In this document: piece after piece, positions 42,610 to 53,253 of the stretch
Numbering within the stretch: position 1 is the first letter of the stretch
Layout: every line of letters begins with the position of its first letter
Origin: Arsenophonus sp052401645
Lineage (GTDB): Bacteria; Pseudomonadota; Gammaproteobacteria; Enterobacterales; Enterobacteriaceae
NCBI GenBank assembly: GCA_052401645.1
Contig: CP198939.1
Location: 496,001-560,000, forward strand
Direction: 5' to 3'
Length of the DNA: 64,000 nucleotides
Translations under genes and position numbers: made by a program
Notes under the pieces: model-generated
What the model saw: the letters and a program-made list of their open reading frames with translations, nothing else
Told to the model about the DNA's origin: nothing
The model's database searches: none

Positions 42610-43841
42610 GTAGCATAGAAATTCTTGCTCCTGATCTCCCTGAATCAGTTATAGATGCTACAGTTGCAGCTTGGCATAAGAAACCAGGCGATCAGGTGAA
42701 ACGGGATGAAGTGTTAGTTGAAATTGAAACAGATAAAGTTATATTAGAAGTATCAGCATCAGATTCAGGTGTTCTTAAATCAATCCTTGAAGAAGAAGGA
42801 GCTACCGTTTTATCTAAGCAACTTTTAGGATATATAGATGTTAATGAAAAGATGAAAATTTCAATTAATGAAGAAGAAAAGCTTACTGAGTTAGAATTAA
42901 TTAAAAATAATAATATCAATCTTAAGAAAGAAAATCATAACATATTAACACCTGCTGTTCGTCGATTAATTGCAGAACATGATTTAAACTCATCTAATAT
43001 TAAAGGTACTGGTATAAGAAATCGTATAACGCGTAATGATGTTGATCAACATATCAAAGAAAAATTAATGGTAGATACAAATAGATTAATTGAACAAAAT
43101 AATAAGGAATTTACAATCACATCATCAACTTCTTCTCACCGAAATGAAAAACGCGTACCAATGACTCGTTTACGTAAACGTATTGCAGAACGTTTATTAG
43201 AAGCAAAAAATAATACTGCTATGTTAACTACTTTTAATGAAGTTAATATGAAGCCTATTATTGATTTACGAAAATATTATGCTGAGAGTTTTGAAAAGCG
43301 ACATAGCATACGTTTGGGTTTTATGTCTTTTTATGTTAAAGCAGTTGTTGAAGCTTTGAAACGTTATCCTGAAGTCAACTCATCTATTGATGGTTCAGAT
43401 ATTATTTATCATAGTTATTTTGATATTAGTATTGCTGTTTCAACACCTAGAGGTTTAGTTACACCTGTATTACGTGATGCAGATATGCTTAGTATGGCAG
43501 AAATTGAAAAATGTATTAAAGAATTAGCAATTAAAGGACGTGATGGAAAACTAATGGTTGAAGAATTAAAAGGTGGAAATTTCACTATTACTAATGGAGG
43601 TGTTTTTGGTTCTTTAATGTCAACACCGATTATTAATCCTCCACAAAGTGCAATTTTAGGAATGCATGCCATCAAAGATAGATTAATGGTTATTGATGAT
43701 GGTAAAATTGAAATCTTACCAATGATGTACTTAGCTCTTTCATATGACCACCGTTTAATAGATGGGCGTGAATCTGTATTTTTCTTGGTGACAATAAAAA
43801 ATATGTTAGAAGATCCGACTCGTTTATTATTGGATGTTTAG
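42606..43841 (+). CDS. sucB: Dihydrolipoyl succinyltransferase (E2)
   Basis: Core of the 2-oxoglutarate dehydrogenase complex. It is 411 aa against 405 in E. coli. The lipoyl domain occupies residues 1-80, with the lipoylated lysine K44 in EIETDKVILEV. The E1/E3-binding domain lies at about 110-150 (LTPAVRRLIAEHDL), after a linker that is Asn/Lys-rich rather than Ala/Pro-rich. The catalytic domain ends with SYDHRLIDGRES, placing H382 and D386. Translation is coupled to sucA by an ATGA overlap. It needs lipoate attachment and Lpd from elsewhere in the genome. Confidence 0.98.
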   Translation: MSSIEILAPDLPESVIDATVAAWHKKPGDQVKRDEVLVEIETDKVILEVSASDSGVLKSILEEEGATVLSKQLLGYIDVNEKMKISINEEEKLTELELIKNNNINLKKENHNILTPAVRRLIAEHDLNSSNIKGTGIRNRITRNDVDQHIKEKLMVDTNRLIEQNNKEFTITSSTSSHRNEKRVPMTRLRKRIAERLLEAKNNTAMLTTFNEVNMKPIIDLRKYYAESFEKRHSIRLGFMSFYVKAVVEALKRYPEVNSSIDGSDIIYHSYFDISIAVSTPRGLVTPVLRDADMLSMAEIEKCIKELAIKGRDGKLMVEELKGGNFTITNGGVFGSLMSTPIINPPQSAILGMHAIKDRLMVIDDGKIEILPMMYLALSYDHRLIDGRESVFFLVTIKNMLEDPTRLLLDV

Positions 43842-43982
43842 ATAATTAACTTTAAATAAAAAATTATTATTTATAGTTTTAAAATAAAGCTTAATTATTT
43901 TTTAATGATTAATTTTAAAATAAAAATATATAAATATTTATTTATTATCTTTTTTATCAGATTAAATTATGGATACAATATC

Positions 43983-45170
43983 ATGAACTTACATGAATAT
44001 CAAGCAAAACAGTTACTTGCACGCTATGGATTGCCAATACCAATAGGTTATGTTTGTAAAACAGTAAAAGAAGCAGAAATTGCTACAATGAAATTGGGTA
44101 ATAGTCCTTGGGTTATAAAATGTCAAGTACATGCTGGTGGTCGAGGTAAAGCAGGTGGTGTAAAAGTCGTTAATAACAATGAAGAGGTTCGAATATTTAC
44201 TGAAAATTGGTTAGGAAAATATTTAGTAACTTATCAAACTGACTCTAATGGTAAGCTTGTTAACGAAATTTTAATAGAAAAAGCTACTGATATTTATAAA
44301 GAATTTTATTTAGGTGCATTAATAGATTCTAGTGTTAATCGTATAGTTTTTATGTCATCAATTAAAGGTGGAATAGAAATTGAGAAAGTAGCGAAAAAAA
44401 CACCAGAGTTAATTCATAAAGTCATTATTGATCCTTTAACAGGGCCTATGCCTTATCAAGGACGTGAGCTTGCTTTTAAATTAGAGTTAAAAGGAAAACA
44501 AGTTGAGCAGTTTGTTAGGATATTTATCGGATTGGCAAAAATTTTTTTAGAACTAGATTTGATTTTAATTGAGATTAATCCATTAGTTATAACAAAACAA
44601 GGAGATTTAATTTGTTTAGATGGAAAATTTAGCGTTGACAGTAATGCATTGTATAGACAAATAGAATTAAAAAATATGCGTGATATATATCAGGAAGATC
44701 ATCGTGAATCATATGCCTCAGATTTGGAATTAAACTACGTTGCTTTAGATGGCGATATAGGTTGTATGGTTAATGGTGCTGGTTTAGCGATGGGAACGAT
44801 GGATATGATTAAATTATATGGTGGTTCTCCAGCTAATTTTCTTGATGTAGGTGGAAGTGTTACTGAGGAACGGGTAAGTAAAGCATTTAAAATTATTTTA
44901 TCGGATAAAAATATTAGATCTGTTTTAGTAAATATTTTTGGTGGTATAGTTCGTTGTGATTTAATTGCTAGTGGTATTATTGAAGCAATTAAAAAAATTG
45001 AAGTAAAAATTCCAATTATTATTCGTCTTGAAGGCAATAGTGCTGAAATAGGTATTAAGATGTTGATCGATAGTAATTTAAAAATAATTATTGCAACTAG
45101 TTTAACTGATGCGGCAATTAAAGCAGTATCAGGTAGTAGGGGTGAAATAAGTAATGTCAATTTTAATTGA
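43983..45170 (+). CDS. sucC: Succinyl-CoA ligase beta subunit, extended C-terminus
   Basis: Beta subunit of succinyl-CoA synthetase; makes nucleoside triphosphate from succinyl-CoA. The ATG at 43983 gives MNLHEYQAKQLLARYGLP, matching E. coli; the frame is open upstream to 43905 but that part is not conserved. ATP-grasp (KCQVHAGGRGKAGGVK) and the CoA-ligase domain (LVNIFGGIVRCDLIASGI) are intact. The protein is 395 aa against 388 in E. coli. The last residues, GEISNVNFN, come from reading past the ancestral stop: GAAATAA is present but out of frame, and the gene now overlaps sucD by 17 bp. The extension is short and probably harmless. Confidence 0.96.
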   Translation: MNLHEYQAKQLLARYGLPIPIGYVCKTVKEAEIATMKLGNSPWVIKCQVHAGGRGKAGGVKVVNNNEEVRIFTENWLGKYLVTYQTDSNGKLVNEILIEKATDIYKEFYLGALIDSSVNRIVFMSSIKGGIEIEKVAKKTPELIHKVIIDPLTGPMPYQGRELAFKLELKGKQVEQFVRIFIGLAKIFLELDLILIEINPLVITKQGDLICLDGKFSVDSNALYRQIELKNMRDIYQEDHRESYASDLELNYVALDGDIGCMVNGAGLAMGTMDMIKLYGGSPANFLDVGGSVTEERVSKAFKIILSDKNIRSVLVNIFGGIVRCDLIASGIIEAIKKIEVKIPIIIRLEGNSAEIGIKMLIDSNLKIIIATSLTDAAIKAVSGSRGEISNVNFN

Positions 45171-46029
45171 TAAAAATACTAAAGTTATTTGTCAAGGATT
45201 TACAGGTAATCATGGCACATTTCATTCAGAGCAAGCTATTGCTTATGGAACGCAAATAGTTGGTGGTGTGACACCTGGTAAAGGTGGAACAAAGCATTTA
45301 GGGTTATCTGTTTTTAATACAATAAATGAAGCTGTAAAAGCTACAGGTGCTACTACATCAGTAATTTATGTTCCTGCTCGATTCTGTAAAGATTCTATTC
45401 TTGAAGCGATTAATAGTGGTATCAAATTAATTATCACTATCACAGAAGGTATACCAATATCAGATATGTTAACAGTAAAAGCAAAATTAGATGAGATTGG
45501 AATAAGAATGATAGGACCAAATTGTCCTGGTATCATTACACCTGGTGAATGTAAGATTGGTATTCAACCTGGTTATATTCATAGACCAGGTAAAATAGGT
45601 ATCATCTCACGTTCTGGTACATTAACTTATGAAGCAGTTAAGCAGATAACAGATGTAGGGTTAGGACAGTCTACTTGTGTAGGTATAGGTGGTGATCCTA
45701 TTTTAGGTTCAAATTTTATTGATATAATAAAATTATTCCAAGCAGATCCTAAAACTGAAATAATTGTTATAATAGGTGAAATTGGTGGTATAGCAGAAGA
45801 AGAAGCGGCTGTTTATATTAAACAACATGTAACAAAACCAGTTGTTGCATATATTTCAGGTATAACAGCACCAAATGATAAACGTATGGGACATGCTGGT
45901 GCGATAATTGCTGGTGGTAAAGGTACAGCAAATCATAAATTTTCTATTTTATCATCTGTAGGAGTAAAAATAGTTCGCAACTTAGATGAAATTGGTGAAA
46001 CAGTTAAACAATTAGAGATTAATAAATAA
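45154..46029 (+). CDS. sucD: Succinyl-CoA ligase alpha subunit
   Basis: Alpha subunit carrying the phosphohistidine and the CoA-binding Rossmann domain. It is 291 aa against 289 in E. coli. MSILIDKNTKVICQGFTG matches the family start. The active-site histidine is H247 in KRMGHAGAIIAGGKGTA, at the same number as in E. coli. GPNCPGIITPGECKIG is conserved. It overlaps the 3' end of sucC by 17 bp in another frame, so it is probably translated by coupling. It is the last gene of the TCA block and is followed by a 3.2 kb desert. Confidence 0.98.
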   Translation: MSILIDKNTKVICQGFTGNHGTFHSEQAIAYGTQIVGGVTPGKGGTKHLGLSVFNTINEAVKATGATTSVIYVPARFCKDSILEAINSGIKLIITITEGIPISDMLTVKAKLDEIGIRMIGPNCPGIITPGECKIGIQPGYIHRPGKIGIISRSGTLTYEAVKQITDVGLGQSTCVGIGGDPILGSNFIDIIKLFQADPKTEIIVIIGEIGGIAEEEAAVYIKQHVTKPVVAYISGITAPNDKRMGHAGAIIAGGKGTANHKFSILSSVGVKIVRNLDEIGETVKQLEINK

Positions 46030-49000
46030 TTTATTTTTATGTTATTTTTATAAAAAATTATAGATTAATTTTTTATTATTATCCTAAAATAATGATAATT
46101 AATTTTATTAACAATAAAGTTTTAAGTATTATAATATTGATTAACATATTATTAACAGTTTTTTAAACTAATTTTTTACTGATAGTTGTTAAAAAATAAA
46201 TAATTAATGAATGATTAAAATAAATTATTATATATATTATTAACATAATTATTATATTTTAATAAATTTTAATTTTCATTATAAAGTATATAAAATTGAT
46301 GTTTTGGTTTTATTTTTTTACTTTATAATAGTTAGATAATAACTTAAAGAGTCAAAAAAATATTTTGTTTAAAGTTTTTTAGATTTTTTAATCTATAATA
46401 TATATTAAAAAAATATTATATTTTTTAATTCTAATTTATTTTTATTATTTATAATATTAATTATTATTGATTATTGGATATAAAATTTTATTATTTAATT
46501 CTGATTAAAAAATATTTTTAGTCAAAATATTTAATTTTTTTAAAATTAGTTTTAAACTTAATATCATAAGTTAAATTTATTTATAATATCACTATATATT
46601 ACTATAATAATGTAATATTTATTTTTAATATAAATATAATATTAATTATTTATTTAAAAAAAATTTTTGAAAATAAAATGAAAACATGATAATAATCACT
46701 ATAATTTAATTTAATTTATAGACTAAATAAGAAAATAAATTCGTATAGGAATTTTACAATCCTTAAATGTAATAATTATTATTCATTTCCTTGATATAGT
46801 TATTTTATTTAAAATTTAAGAAATACATAATATCAAAATTTATATTTATATATGGTAATAAAGTTTTTATATGCTACTAAAAATATTAAACTATTAATAG
46901 AAATAATCATGTTATATAAAAGTACTTTATATAAAATAAAAAATTTGTTATTTTATCTTTTAATAAAAAGTTAATATAATTATATTATATTTATATAAGC
47001 AGATAATAAAATTAAAATATCTATAGAATAGTATTCTTTAAAAAAAAAGTTTACCACTTTTAAATTTTATATTATAACAATTTTAAATTTATCAATATTA
47101 TTTATATTGTTTTATAATTCTGGTTTATGTCTATAAACTTATTAATATATAAAATAGATTTTTATTTATTAATACTGATATTATTATAATAGAATTAAAT
47201 ATTATCTAAATATAATGAAATTATTATTACATACCTATGTAATAATATTACATATATAGTGTTAATAGAAAGCCTATTTATTATTAAATTAGTATAAATC
47301 TAATTTTGATTCTACTAAGAAGATAAGATCTTTATAGTTATTCTTGATGATTAAATTATTTTTAATATCTAAATTTTCAAATAAATACTTTAATTATATC
47401 AAGATTCTTGTTATAGTTATAAATAATAAAATATTAAATTAAAGATGCTTAATATAATAAAATTTATTAATATTTAATTATAAATTCATAAGATTTATAT
47501 AGTAGTAATTAATAATTACCATATTTTAATAACTTTATCTTAATTTATAATTTTGATATTAATATATTCTATTTTACTATTATTTATAGAAATAAATATA
47601 TTAATTATCTGATTATAATTATAATTAATTCAATCTTAGTTATTAAATTTAAAATTAAATTTGGTTAGTACTGATTAATGATTATTTAATACTTTGACTT
47701 TACTAATTAGTATATATTATAGCATTTATTTTTTTATATTATTATGATAATAGTTTATATATATTTTATATTAGATATTTTCAAGTATTGATATAAGACT
47801 TAGAAATTTAAATATCACAGTATATGTAATTTTATAATATTTATTAGTAATTTTTTACTACTATTAATTATTAAAATCCTTTTTATTAATTTTATTATTT
47901 AAGTTTTTTTGTTGAATATAGGAAAATTATTATTAAGTTATATATTTTTTCTTTTTTTACTCAACATTTACTAATTTATTAGTAATTATAATTTTTACTA
48001 TAATAATAATTAAAAAGATACGATTAATTTTTAAACATGTATTTTAAGTAAATTATATTTATATGAATATAAATATAATTTTATGTTGATTGTTTTTTAT
48101 CTTAGTTATATTTTTAATATACTTATTTATATTAATATAGAAATTCTCTTGTTATCATATAAAAAATAAATATCGATATATATTTTATTTTTTAATTCAC
48201 TATATGAAATAATAAGAGAAGAAGTTGTATATAATTAGTTTTTATTTTTAAAATATTAAGTACTTTATTCATTTGCTTCAATAAACTAAGATAAAATACT
48301 TTTATAAAAATTATTAGAACTAAAATATAATAATAAATTATTATCTTTTTTAGTAATTAAATTAACATATAGAGCAGAGAATATGATTTTATCATAAAAT
48401 GTTTATTCAAATTAATAAAGTAATTATTAAAAATAAGAGATATTTATTATTTGAATGAGTAAGTATCATTTAATATTTTATTTCAAATTTAAACATTATT
48501 TGTTTGTAATTTAACTATAACTTTAGTCTTAATTATTTATTATCATTAAAAATAATATTATTAATAAAACTAAAATAAATAATTAATAATAGCTGTATAT
48601 AAGATTTATTTATTAATATACAAAAGATATTATCTGTTTTTTAAACTTTATTACATTTATGACTATTTTTTCAAATATTCAATATTTTTTACTAAAACTA
48701 GTTTTAGTATTTATTTTTCATATTAGAGAAAAAGATTATTATTAATTTTAATAGCGTATATCATATATTTATTAATATTTTTTATCTAGTTTTTATATAA
48801 AATAGTTTTATGTTATTTTATTTATTATCTACTATTTTAGTATTATTTTTTAATATCATATTTCCTTATTATTATTTTATTTTATCATTATTTTATATTT
48901 AATTACTATTTAATTTTATTTATAAATTATTCTAATAAATAATTTATTTAAACATAATAATAGATAGTTTATTAATATAATTATATGAAGTAAAAAATGT

Positions 49001-49205
49001 TATTTTGCTATCTTATCTATATTTTATATAAATGATATTTATTTTTAATAACTACAGTTAATTATGCAAGTTATGCCTATTAGATATAAAAATATTTTAA
49101 AAAGAATTTTAATATTAAAAATAATTACTATTTTATTGATATATTTAAAATAAATAAAACTAGACCTCTTAACTTTTTTATCAAAGAATTTAAGTAATAA
49201 TTTGC
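46030..49205. other. 3.2 kb gene-free gap where cydAB and ybgC lie in E. coli
   Basis: Between sucD and tolQ E. coli has mngRAB, cydAB, ybgT, ybgE and ybgC. None is readable here. A 12-bp-arm hairpin with a CC loop lies at 47222-47247. A 28-codon frame starting near 49063, upstream of tolQ, has no similarity I can support to YbgC. Confidence 0.7.
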
Positions 49206-49886
49206 ATGAATATAATATATTTTTTTTTAAATGTAAGTTTCTTAGTTAAATTAATCCTATTTATTCTAATAGGATTTTCCATTACTTCTTTAGCTATTAT
49301 TATTCAACGAATTATTATTTTAAATAAAGCAACTCGAGAAATGAAAATTTTTGAAGATCATTTTTGGTCAGGCATTGAGCTATCACGTCTTTATAAAGAA
49401 TGTCAAATTCGACGTGATATATTAACTGGATTAGAAAAAATTTTTTATTCTGGATTCAAAGAATTTCTTCGCTTACATCAACTTAACCTTAACAAAAAAG
49501 AAGAATTAGTGAAGGGTGTATATAGAATTATGCGATTATCGATAAATCGTGAATTAGAGTTATTAGATGAACATATTAATTTTTTAGGTACTATAGGATC
49601 AATAAGTCCTTATATTGGATTATTAGGTACAATTTTAGGAATAATGCATTCTTTTATTAAATTGACCTCAATAAAACAACAAGCAACATTACAAATTATT
49701 GCACCAAGTATTGCTGAAGCTTTAATTTCAACTGCAATCAGTTTATTTACAGCTATTCCAGCTATATTAGCCTATAATCTACTAAATATAAAAGTGAATA
49801 AATTAGAACAAAGTTATGATAATTTTATGGAAGAATTTTTAATTATTTTATATCGTCAATCTTTTTTTTCTAAAGATAATAAATAA
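49206..49886 (+). CDS. tolQ: Tol-Pal proton-channel subunit TolQ
   Basis: Inner-membrane protein homologous to MotA/ExbB; with TolR it uses the proton gradient to energise TolA. It is 226 aa against 230 in E. coli. There are three membrane segments at about 12-34, 133-155 and 168-190. The first is followed by the large cytoplasmic loop with FWSGIELSRLYKE and FYSGFKEFLRLH. The conserved GTIGSISPYIGLLGTILGIM region is intact. First gene of tolQRAB-pal-cpoB; the stop lies 12 bp before tolR. No strong ribosome binding site is seen, and ybgC, which normally precedes it, is missing. Confidence 0.97.
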   Translation: MNIIYFFLNVSFLVKLILFILIGFSITSLAIIIQRIIILNKATREMKIFEDHFWSGIELSRLYKECQIRRDILTGLEKIFYSGFKEFLRLHQLNLNKKEELVKGVYRIMRLSINRELELLDEHINFLGTIGSISPYIGLLGTILGIMHSFIKLTSIKQQATLQIIAPSIAEALISTAISLFTAIPAILAYNLLNIKVNKLEQSYDNFMEEFLIILYRQSFFSKDNK

Positions 49887-49898
49887 AGAGAATTGAAA

Positions 49899-50321
49899 AT
49901 GGATCGTGTTCGATATAGGCGTGAACTGAAATATGAAATCAATATTGTTCCTTTATTAGATATATTATTAGTATTGTTATTGATTTTTATGTCAACAGCT
50001 CCAATTATTTTGCAAAATCTAAAAGTAGAATTACCAAATGCACCTAAATCAAAATTTATGTCAGATACTAATAAATCACTTATTATTTTTGAAATATCTG
50101 GAGTAGGACAATATAGTATCATAATTGGTAATCATCGAAAAAATATTTTACAAACTGAAAAAATTCAAATAATAATAAAAAATATTTTAGCAAAAAATTC
50201 AAATTCAATTTTTTTAATTGGTAGCTCTAAGAATATACCTTATGAAGAAATTATTAAAATTTTAAGTATACTTCATCAAACTGGTATTAGGACCGTGGGT
50301 TTTATGACTCAACCTATTTAA
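49899..50321 (+). CDS. tolR: Tol-Pal proton-channel subunit TolR
   Basis: ExbD/TolR family, one membrane segment (about 16-36) and a periplasmic domain. I chose ATG 49899 (140 aa; E. coli 142) rather than the in-frame TTG at 49893, because AAGAG lies 8 nt before the ATG. The proton-path aspartate is D21 in NIVPLLDILLVLLLIF (E. coli D23). The C-terminal PYEEIIKILSILHQTGI and VGFMTQPI match E. coli closely. It works with TolQ and TolA during cell division and outer-membrane constriction. Confidence 0.96.
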   Translation: MDRVRYRRELKYEINIVPLLDILLVLLLIFMSTAPIILQNLKVELPNAPKSKFMSDTNKSLIIFEISGVGQYSIIIGNHRKNILQTEKIQIIIKNILAKNSNSIFLIGSSKNIPYEEIIKILSILHQTGIRTVGFMTQPI

Positions 50322-50355
50322 TATAATTTAATAATTATTTATTTGGAAATCCATT

Positions 50356-51270
50356 TTGGGAATAATAAAAGAAAAAAAAAATAAATTAAATCGATTTATT
50401 ATATTTTCTATTTTACTTCATATTTTACTATTCAGTTTAATTATCTTTAGTTCATTTAATCAAATTATTAATTTTATTAATTACAATCAAGATTACAAAG
50501 TGATTGATGCGATCATTGTTAATACAGGTTATGAAATAGAAAAATATAAAAAATTTGAACAAAAAAACAATACGAAACAAGATATTATTGATCAAAAACA
50601 TTTTCAACAGAAAAAAAATGAACAAAAAAAATTAAAAATTCCTGAAGAAAATAGTATTAAAATAAAAGAAAAAAGAGAGAAATATCATTGGCAAATAAAA
50701 GAAGATATTAAGAAGATTAATCCTAAAGAACAAAATAAAATTATTAAAGATATTGCAGTTAAAATTAAAGTAAAACAAGATAAATTAATAAAAGATAAAA
50801 TAAAAATAAAATTAAAAGATGAAAAAATACTTAAAGTATTGAAAACTAATAGAAAAATAAATATAAAAAAAGAACCTGTTATAGTTGATGATCTACTTGA
50901 TGAATTAACGGTTAAAAAACCAATTGAGAAAACGATATACAGTGAATCTAGAAATCAAAAAGAAAATAAAAAAAACAAAGTATTAAGTTCAGAGCTAATC
51001 AATTATTCTGCTAAAATTAAAGCAGCAATTGAGAGTAAATTTTATGATGCTAACATTTATCAAGGTAAAATATGTGAATTAAAGATAAATCTGGATGAAA
51101 ACGGTACATTAATTAGTATTTTTGCTAAAAATAATATATTAAACGATAAATCACTATGTGATGCAGCAATACGTGCGACTAAAACAGCCAGAATACCAAA
51201 ACCACCAAATCGTAGTATTTATGATTTATTTAATAAATATGGAAGCGTTTTAATATTTAATATTATTTAG
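50356..51270 (+). CDS. tolA: Tol-Pal linker protein TolA, short lysine-rich domain II (TTG start)
   Basis: Spans the periplasm to connect TolQR with TolB and Pal. It is 304 aa against 421 in E. coli. The N-terminal anchor (about 14-35) carries FSILLHILLFSL, equivalent to the SHLS-type helix. The middle helical domain is about half the usual length and is Lys/Ile/Glu/Asn-rich instead of Ala-rich. The C-terminal domain III is well conserved (IKAAIESKFYDANIYQGKIC, then ARIPKPPNRSIYDLF). The start is TTG at 50356 with GGA 8 nt upstream; no in-frame ATG exists nearby. The long A runs are prone to slippage. The shortening may reflect a thinner periplasm or relaxed selection. Confidence 0.94.
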   Translation: MGIIKEKKNKLNRFIIFSILLHILLFSLIIFSSFNQIINFINYNQDYKVIDAIIVNTGYEIEKYKKFEQKNNTKQDIIDQKHFQQKKNEQKKLKIPEENSIKIKEKREKYHWQIKEDIKKINPKEQNKIIKDIAVKIKVKQDKLIKDKIKIKLKDEKILKVLKTNRKINIKKEPVIVDDLLDELTVKKPIEKTIYSESRNQKENKKNKVLSSELINYSAKIKAAIESKFYDANIYQGKICELKINLDENGTLISIFAKNNILNDKSLCDAAIRATKTARIPKPPNRSIYDLFNKYGSVLIFNII

Positions 51271-51399
51271 TTAAAAAATAAGATAAATTTTATATAATTA
51301 ATAAAATTAACTAATTTTTAGTTATTTTGTTTTATATATTTATATTTATTAATATTAAAATTAATTATTGTATATAAATAAACATTATAAGAGAAAAAA

Positions 51400-52695
51400 A
51401 TGAAATATATAATTAAATTATTATTATGTTTTATAATAATATGGATTGGAAATACTCATGCAGAAATTCGTATTGAAATTACTAAAGGTGTTAATACTGC
51501 GCAGCCTATTGGTATTGTACCTTTTAAATGGAACGGAATAGATTCCTTGCCTTATAATATAGAACAAATTATTACTGCTGATTTGCAAAATAGTGGTAAA
51601 TTTAATCCTATTGATTATAATCATATGCCTCAACAACCAACTATTGCATCTGAAGTAATATCAAATTCTTGGATTGAATTAGGTATTAATTCTATTGTTA
51701 TTGGCTATGTGCAACCTGTATCTGATAGTCAATATATTATTGATTATCAACTTATTGATGTCGTAAATTCTCCTTGTATTGTATTAATTAAAAATCAATT
51801 AAAAATATCGCGAAAATGGTTACGCTATGCGGCACATACTATAAGTAATGAAGTATTTGAAAAGTTAACTGGTATTCGAGGAGCATTTAATACACGTATA
51901 TCATATGTATTAAAGGTTAACGATATAAAATTTCCTTATGAATTAAGAGTTTCAGATTATGATGGTTATAATCAATTTATTATTCATCGTTCTAAAGAAC
52001 CGTTAATGTCTCCTGCTTGGTCCGCTGATGGTGAAAAAATAGCTTATGTAACTTTTGAAAGCGGTAATTCATCTTTAGTTATCAAAACTTTAGTAACTGG
52101 TGAAGTTAGCACAGTTACTTCTTTTCCATGTCATAATGGCGCACCTACTTTTTCGCCTGATGGCACAAAACTTGCTTTTGTACTTTCGAGAACAGGAAGT
52201 TTAAATCTTTATGTAAAAGACTTAAAAAATGGAAAAATTGATCAAATAACTTATGGTCGTAATAATAATACTGAACCAAATTGGATGCCAGATAGTCAAA
52301 CACTTATTTATACTTCTGATGAAACTGGTCGGCCACAAATATATAAATTAAATATTAATATTGGTGTTCCAGAACGTATAACTTGGGTAATTAATCAAAA
52401 TCAGGATCCTAGTGTTAGTCATGATGGTAAATTTATGGTAATGGTTAACTCTTATAACGGTAAACAACGCATTGTTAAACAAGATCTTCAAAGAGCTAAT
52501 GAGATCGAATATTTGACTGATACATTTTTAGATGAAACTCCTAGTATTTCACCTAATAATACTATGATAATTTATAGTTCCTCACAAGAATTGGGAACTG
52601 TATTACAACTTGTATCAACTGATGGACATTTTAAAGCATGCATATCAGCAGATAATGGACATATAAGATTTCCTGCTTGGTCACCATATTTATGA
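51400..52695 (+). CDS. tolB: Periplasmic Tol-Pal protein TolB
   Basis: Periplasmic protein that binds Pal and TolA. It is 431 aa against 430 in E. coli. The signal peptide (1-21) ends NTHA before E22, the same cleavage point as in E. coli. An N-terminal domain to about 165 is followed by a six-bladed beta-propeller, with repeats such as MSPAWSADGEKIAYVTFESG, GAPTFSPDGTKLAF and TEPNWMPDSQTLIYTSDETG. It ends FPAWSPYL, as in E. coli. AGAG lies upstream of the ATG. The 129-bp gap after tolA may hold a promoter, which I cannot define. Confidence 0.98.
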   Translation: MKYIIKLLLCFIIIWIGNTHAEIRIEITKGVNTAQPIGIVPFKWNGIDSLPYNIEQIITADLQNSGKFNPIDYNHMPQQPTIASEVISNSWIELGINSIVIGYVQPVSDSQYIIDYQLIDVVNSPCIVLIKNQLKISRKWLRYAAHTISNEVFEKLTGIRGAFNTRISYVLKVNDIKFPYELRVSDYDGYNQFIIHRSKEPLMSPAWSADGEKIAYVTFESGNSSLVIKTLVTGEVSTVTSFPCHNGAPTFSPDGTKLAFVLSRTGSLNLYVKDLKNGKIDQITYGRNNNTEPNWMPDSQTLIYTSDETGRPQIYKLNINIGVPERITWVINQNQDPSVSHDGKFMVMVNSYNGKQRIVKQDLQRANEIEYLTDTFLDETPSISPNNTMIIYSSSQELGTVLQLVSTDGHFKACISADNGHIRFPAWSPYL

Positions 52696-52740
52696 TATAT
52701 AATAATATATATTATAATAGTAAAAAGGAATTAAATTAAT

Positions 52741-53241
52741 ATGCATTTGAATAAAATACTTAAACAATTAATAGTAGTATTATTTATCCTACTAATTACA
52801 GCATGTAATTTTAAAAAAAATAATGAAAAAAATAGTTATGGAAATAATTTAATAGATACAAATAATAACTTAAGTACAAAAGAATTTTTTTACAAAAAGA
52901 TTAATCGAGAATTACAAAATAATAATATTGTTTATTTTGATTTTGATAAAAGTGATATCGATATAGGATATGAAGATATTTTAAATAAACAAGCAATTTT
53001 CCTACGTGAAAATCCTTCTGTTAATATTATTATTGAAGGTCATACAGATGAGCGTGGCACACCAGAATATAATATTGCACTTGGTGAACGTCGTGCTAAT
53101 ATTCTAAAAATATATTTACAAAGTAAAGGTGTAAATAGTAATCAAGTTTCTATTGTATCTTACGGTAAAGAAAAACCAGCTATATATGGTCACGATGAAT
53201 CAATATTCTCAAAAAATCGTCGAGCTGTAATTGTATATTAA
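52741..53241 (+). CDS. pal: Peptidoglycan-associated lipoprotein Pal
   Basis: Outer-membrane lipoprotein that binds peptidoglycan and TolB. It is 166 aa against 173 in E. coli. The signal peptide ends in a lipobox-like LITAC with C22 as the acylated residue, a substrate for Lnt encoded in this window. A low-complexity linker leads to an OmpA-like domain with IIEGHTDERGTPEYN and LGERRAN, the diaminopimelate-binding region. It lies 45 bp after tolB and 12 bp before cpoB. AAGGA is visible upstream, with long spacing. Confidence 0.97.
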   Translation: MHLNKILKQLIVVLFILLITACNFKKNNEKNSYGNNLIDTNNNLSTKEFFYKKINRELQNNNIVYFDFDKSDIDIGYEDILNKQAIFLRENPSVNIIIEGHTDERGTPEYNIALGERRANILKIYLQSKGVNSNQVSIVSYGKEKPAIYGHDESIFSKNRRAVIVY

Positions 53242-53253
53242 TAAGAATATTAT

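Noticed and set aside
49063..49152. Short frame just before tolQ as a ybgC remnant
   Set aside because: Only a few residues could be matched to YbgC, in inconsistent frames.
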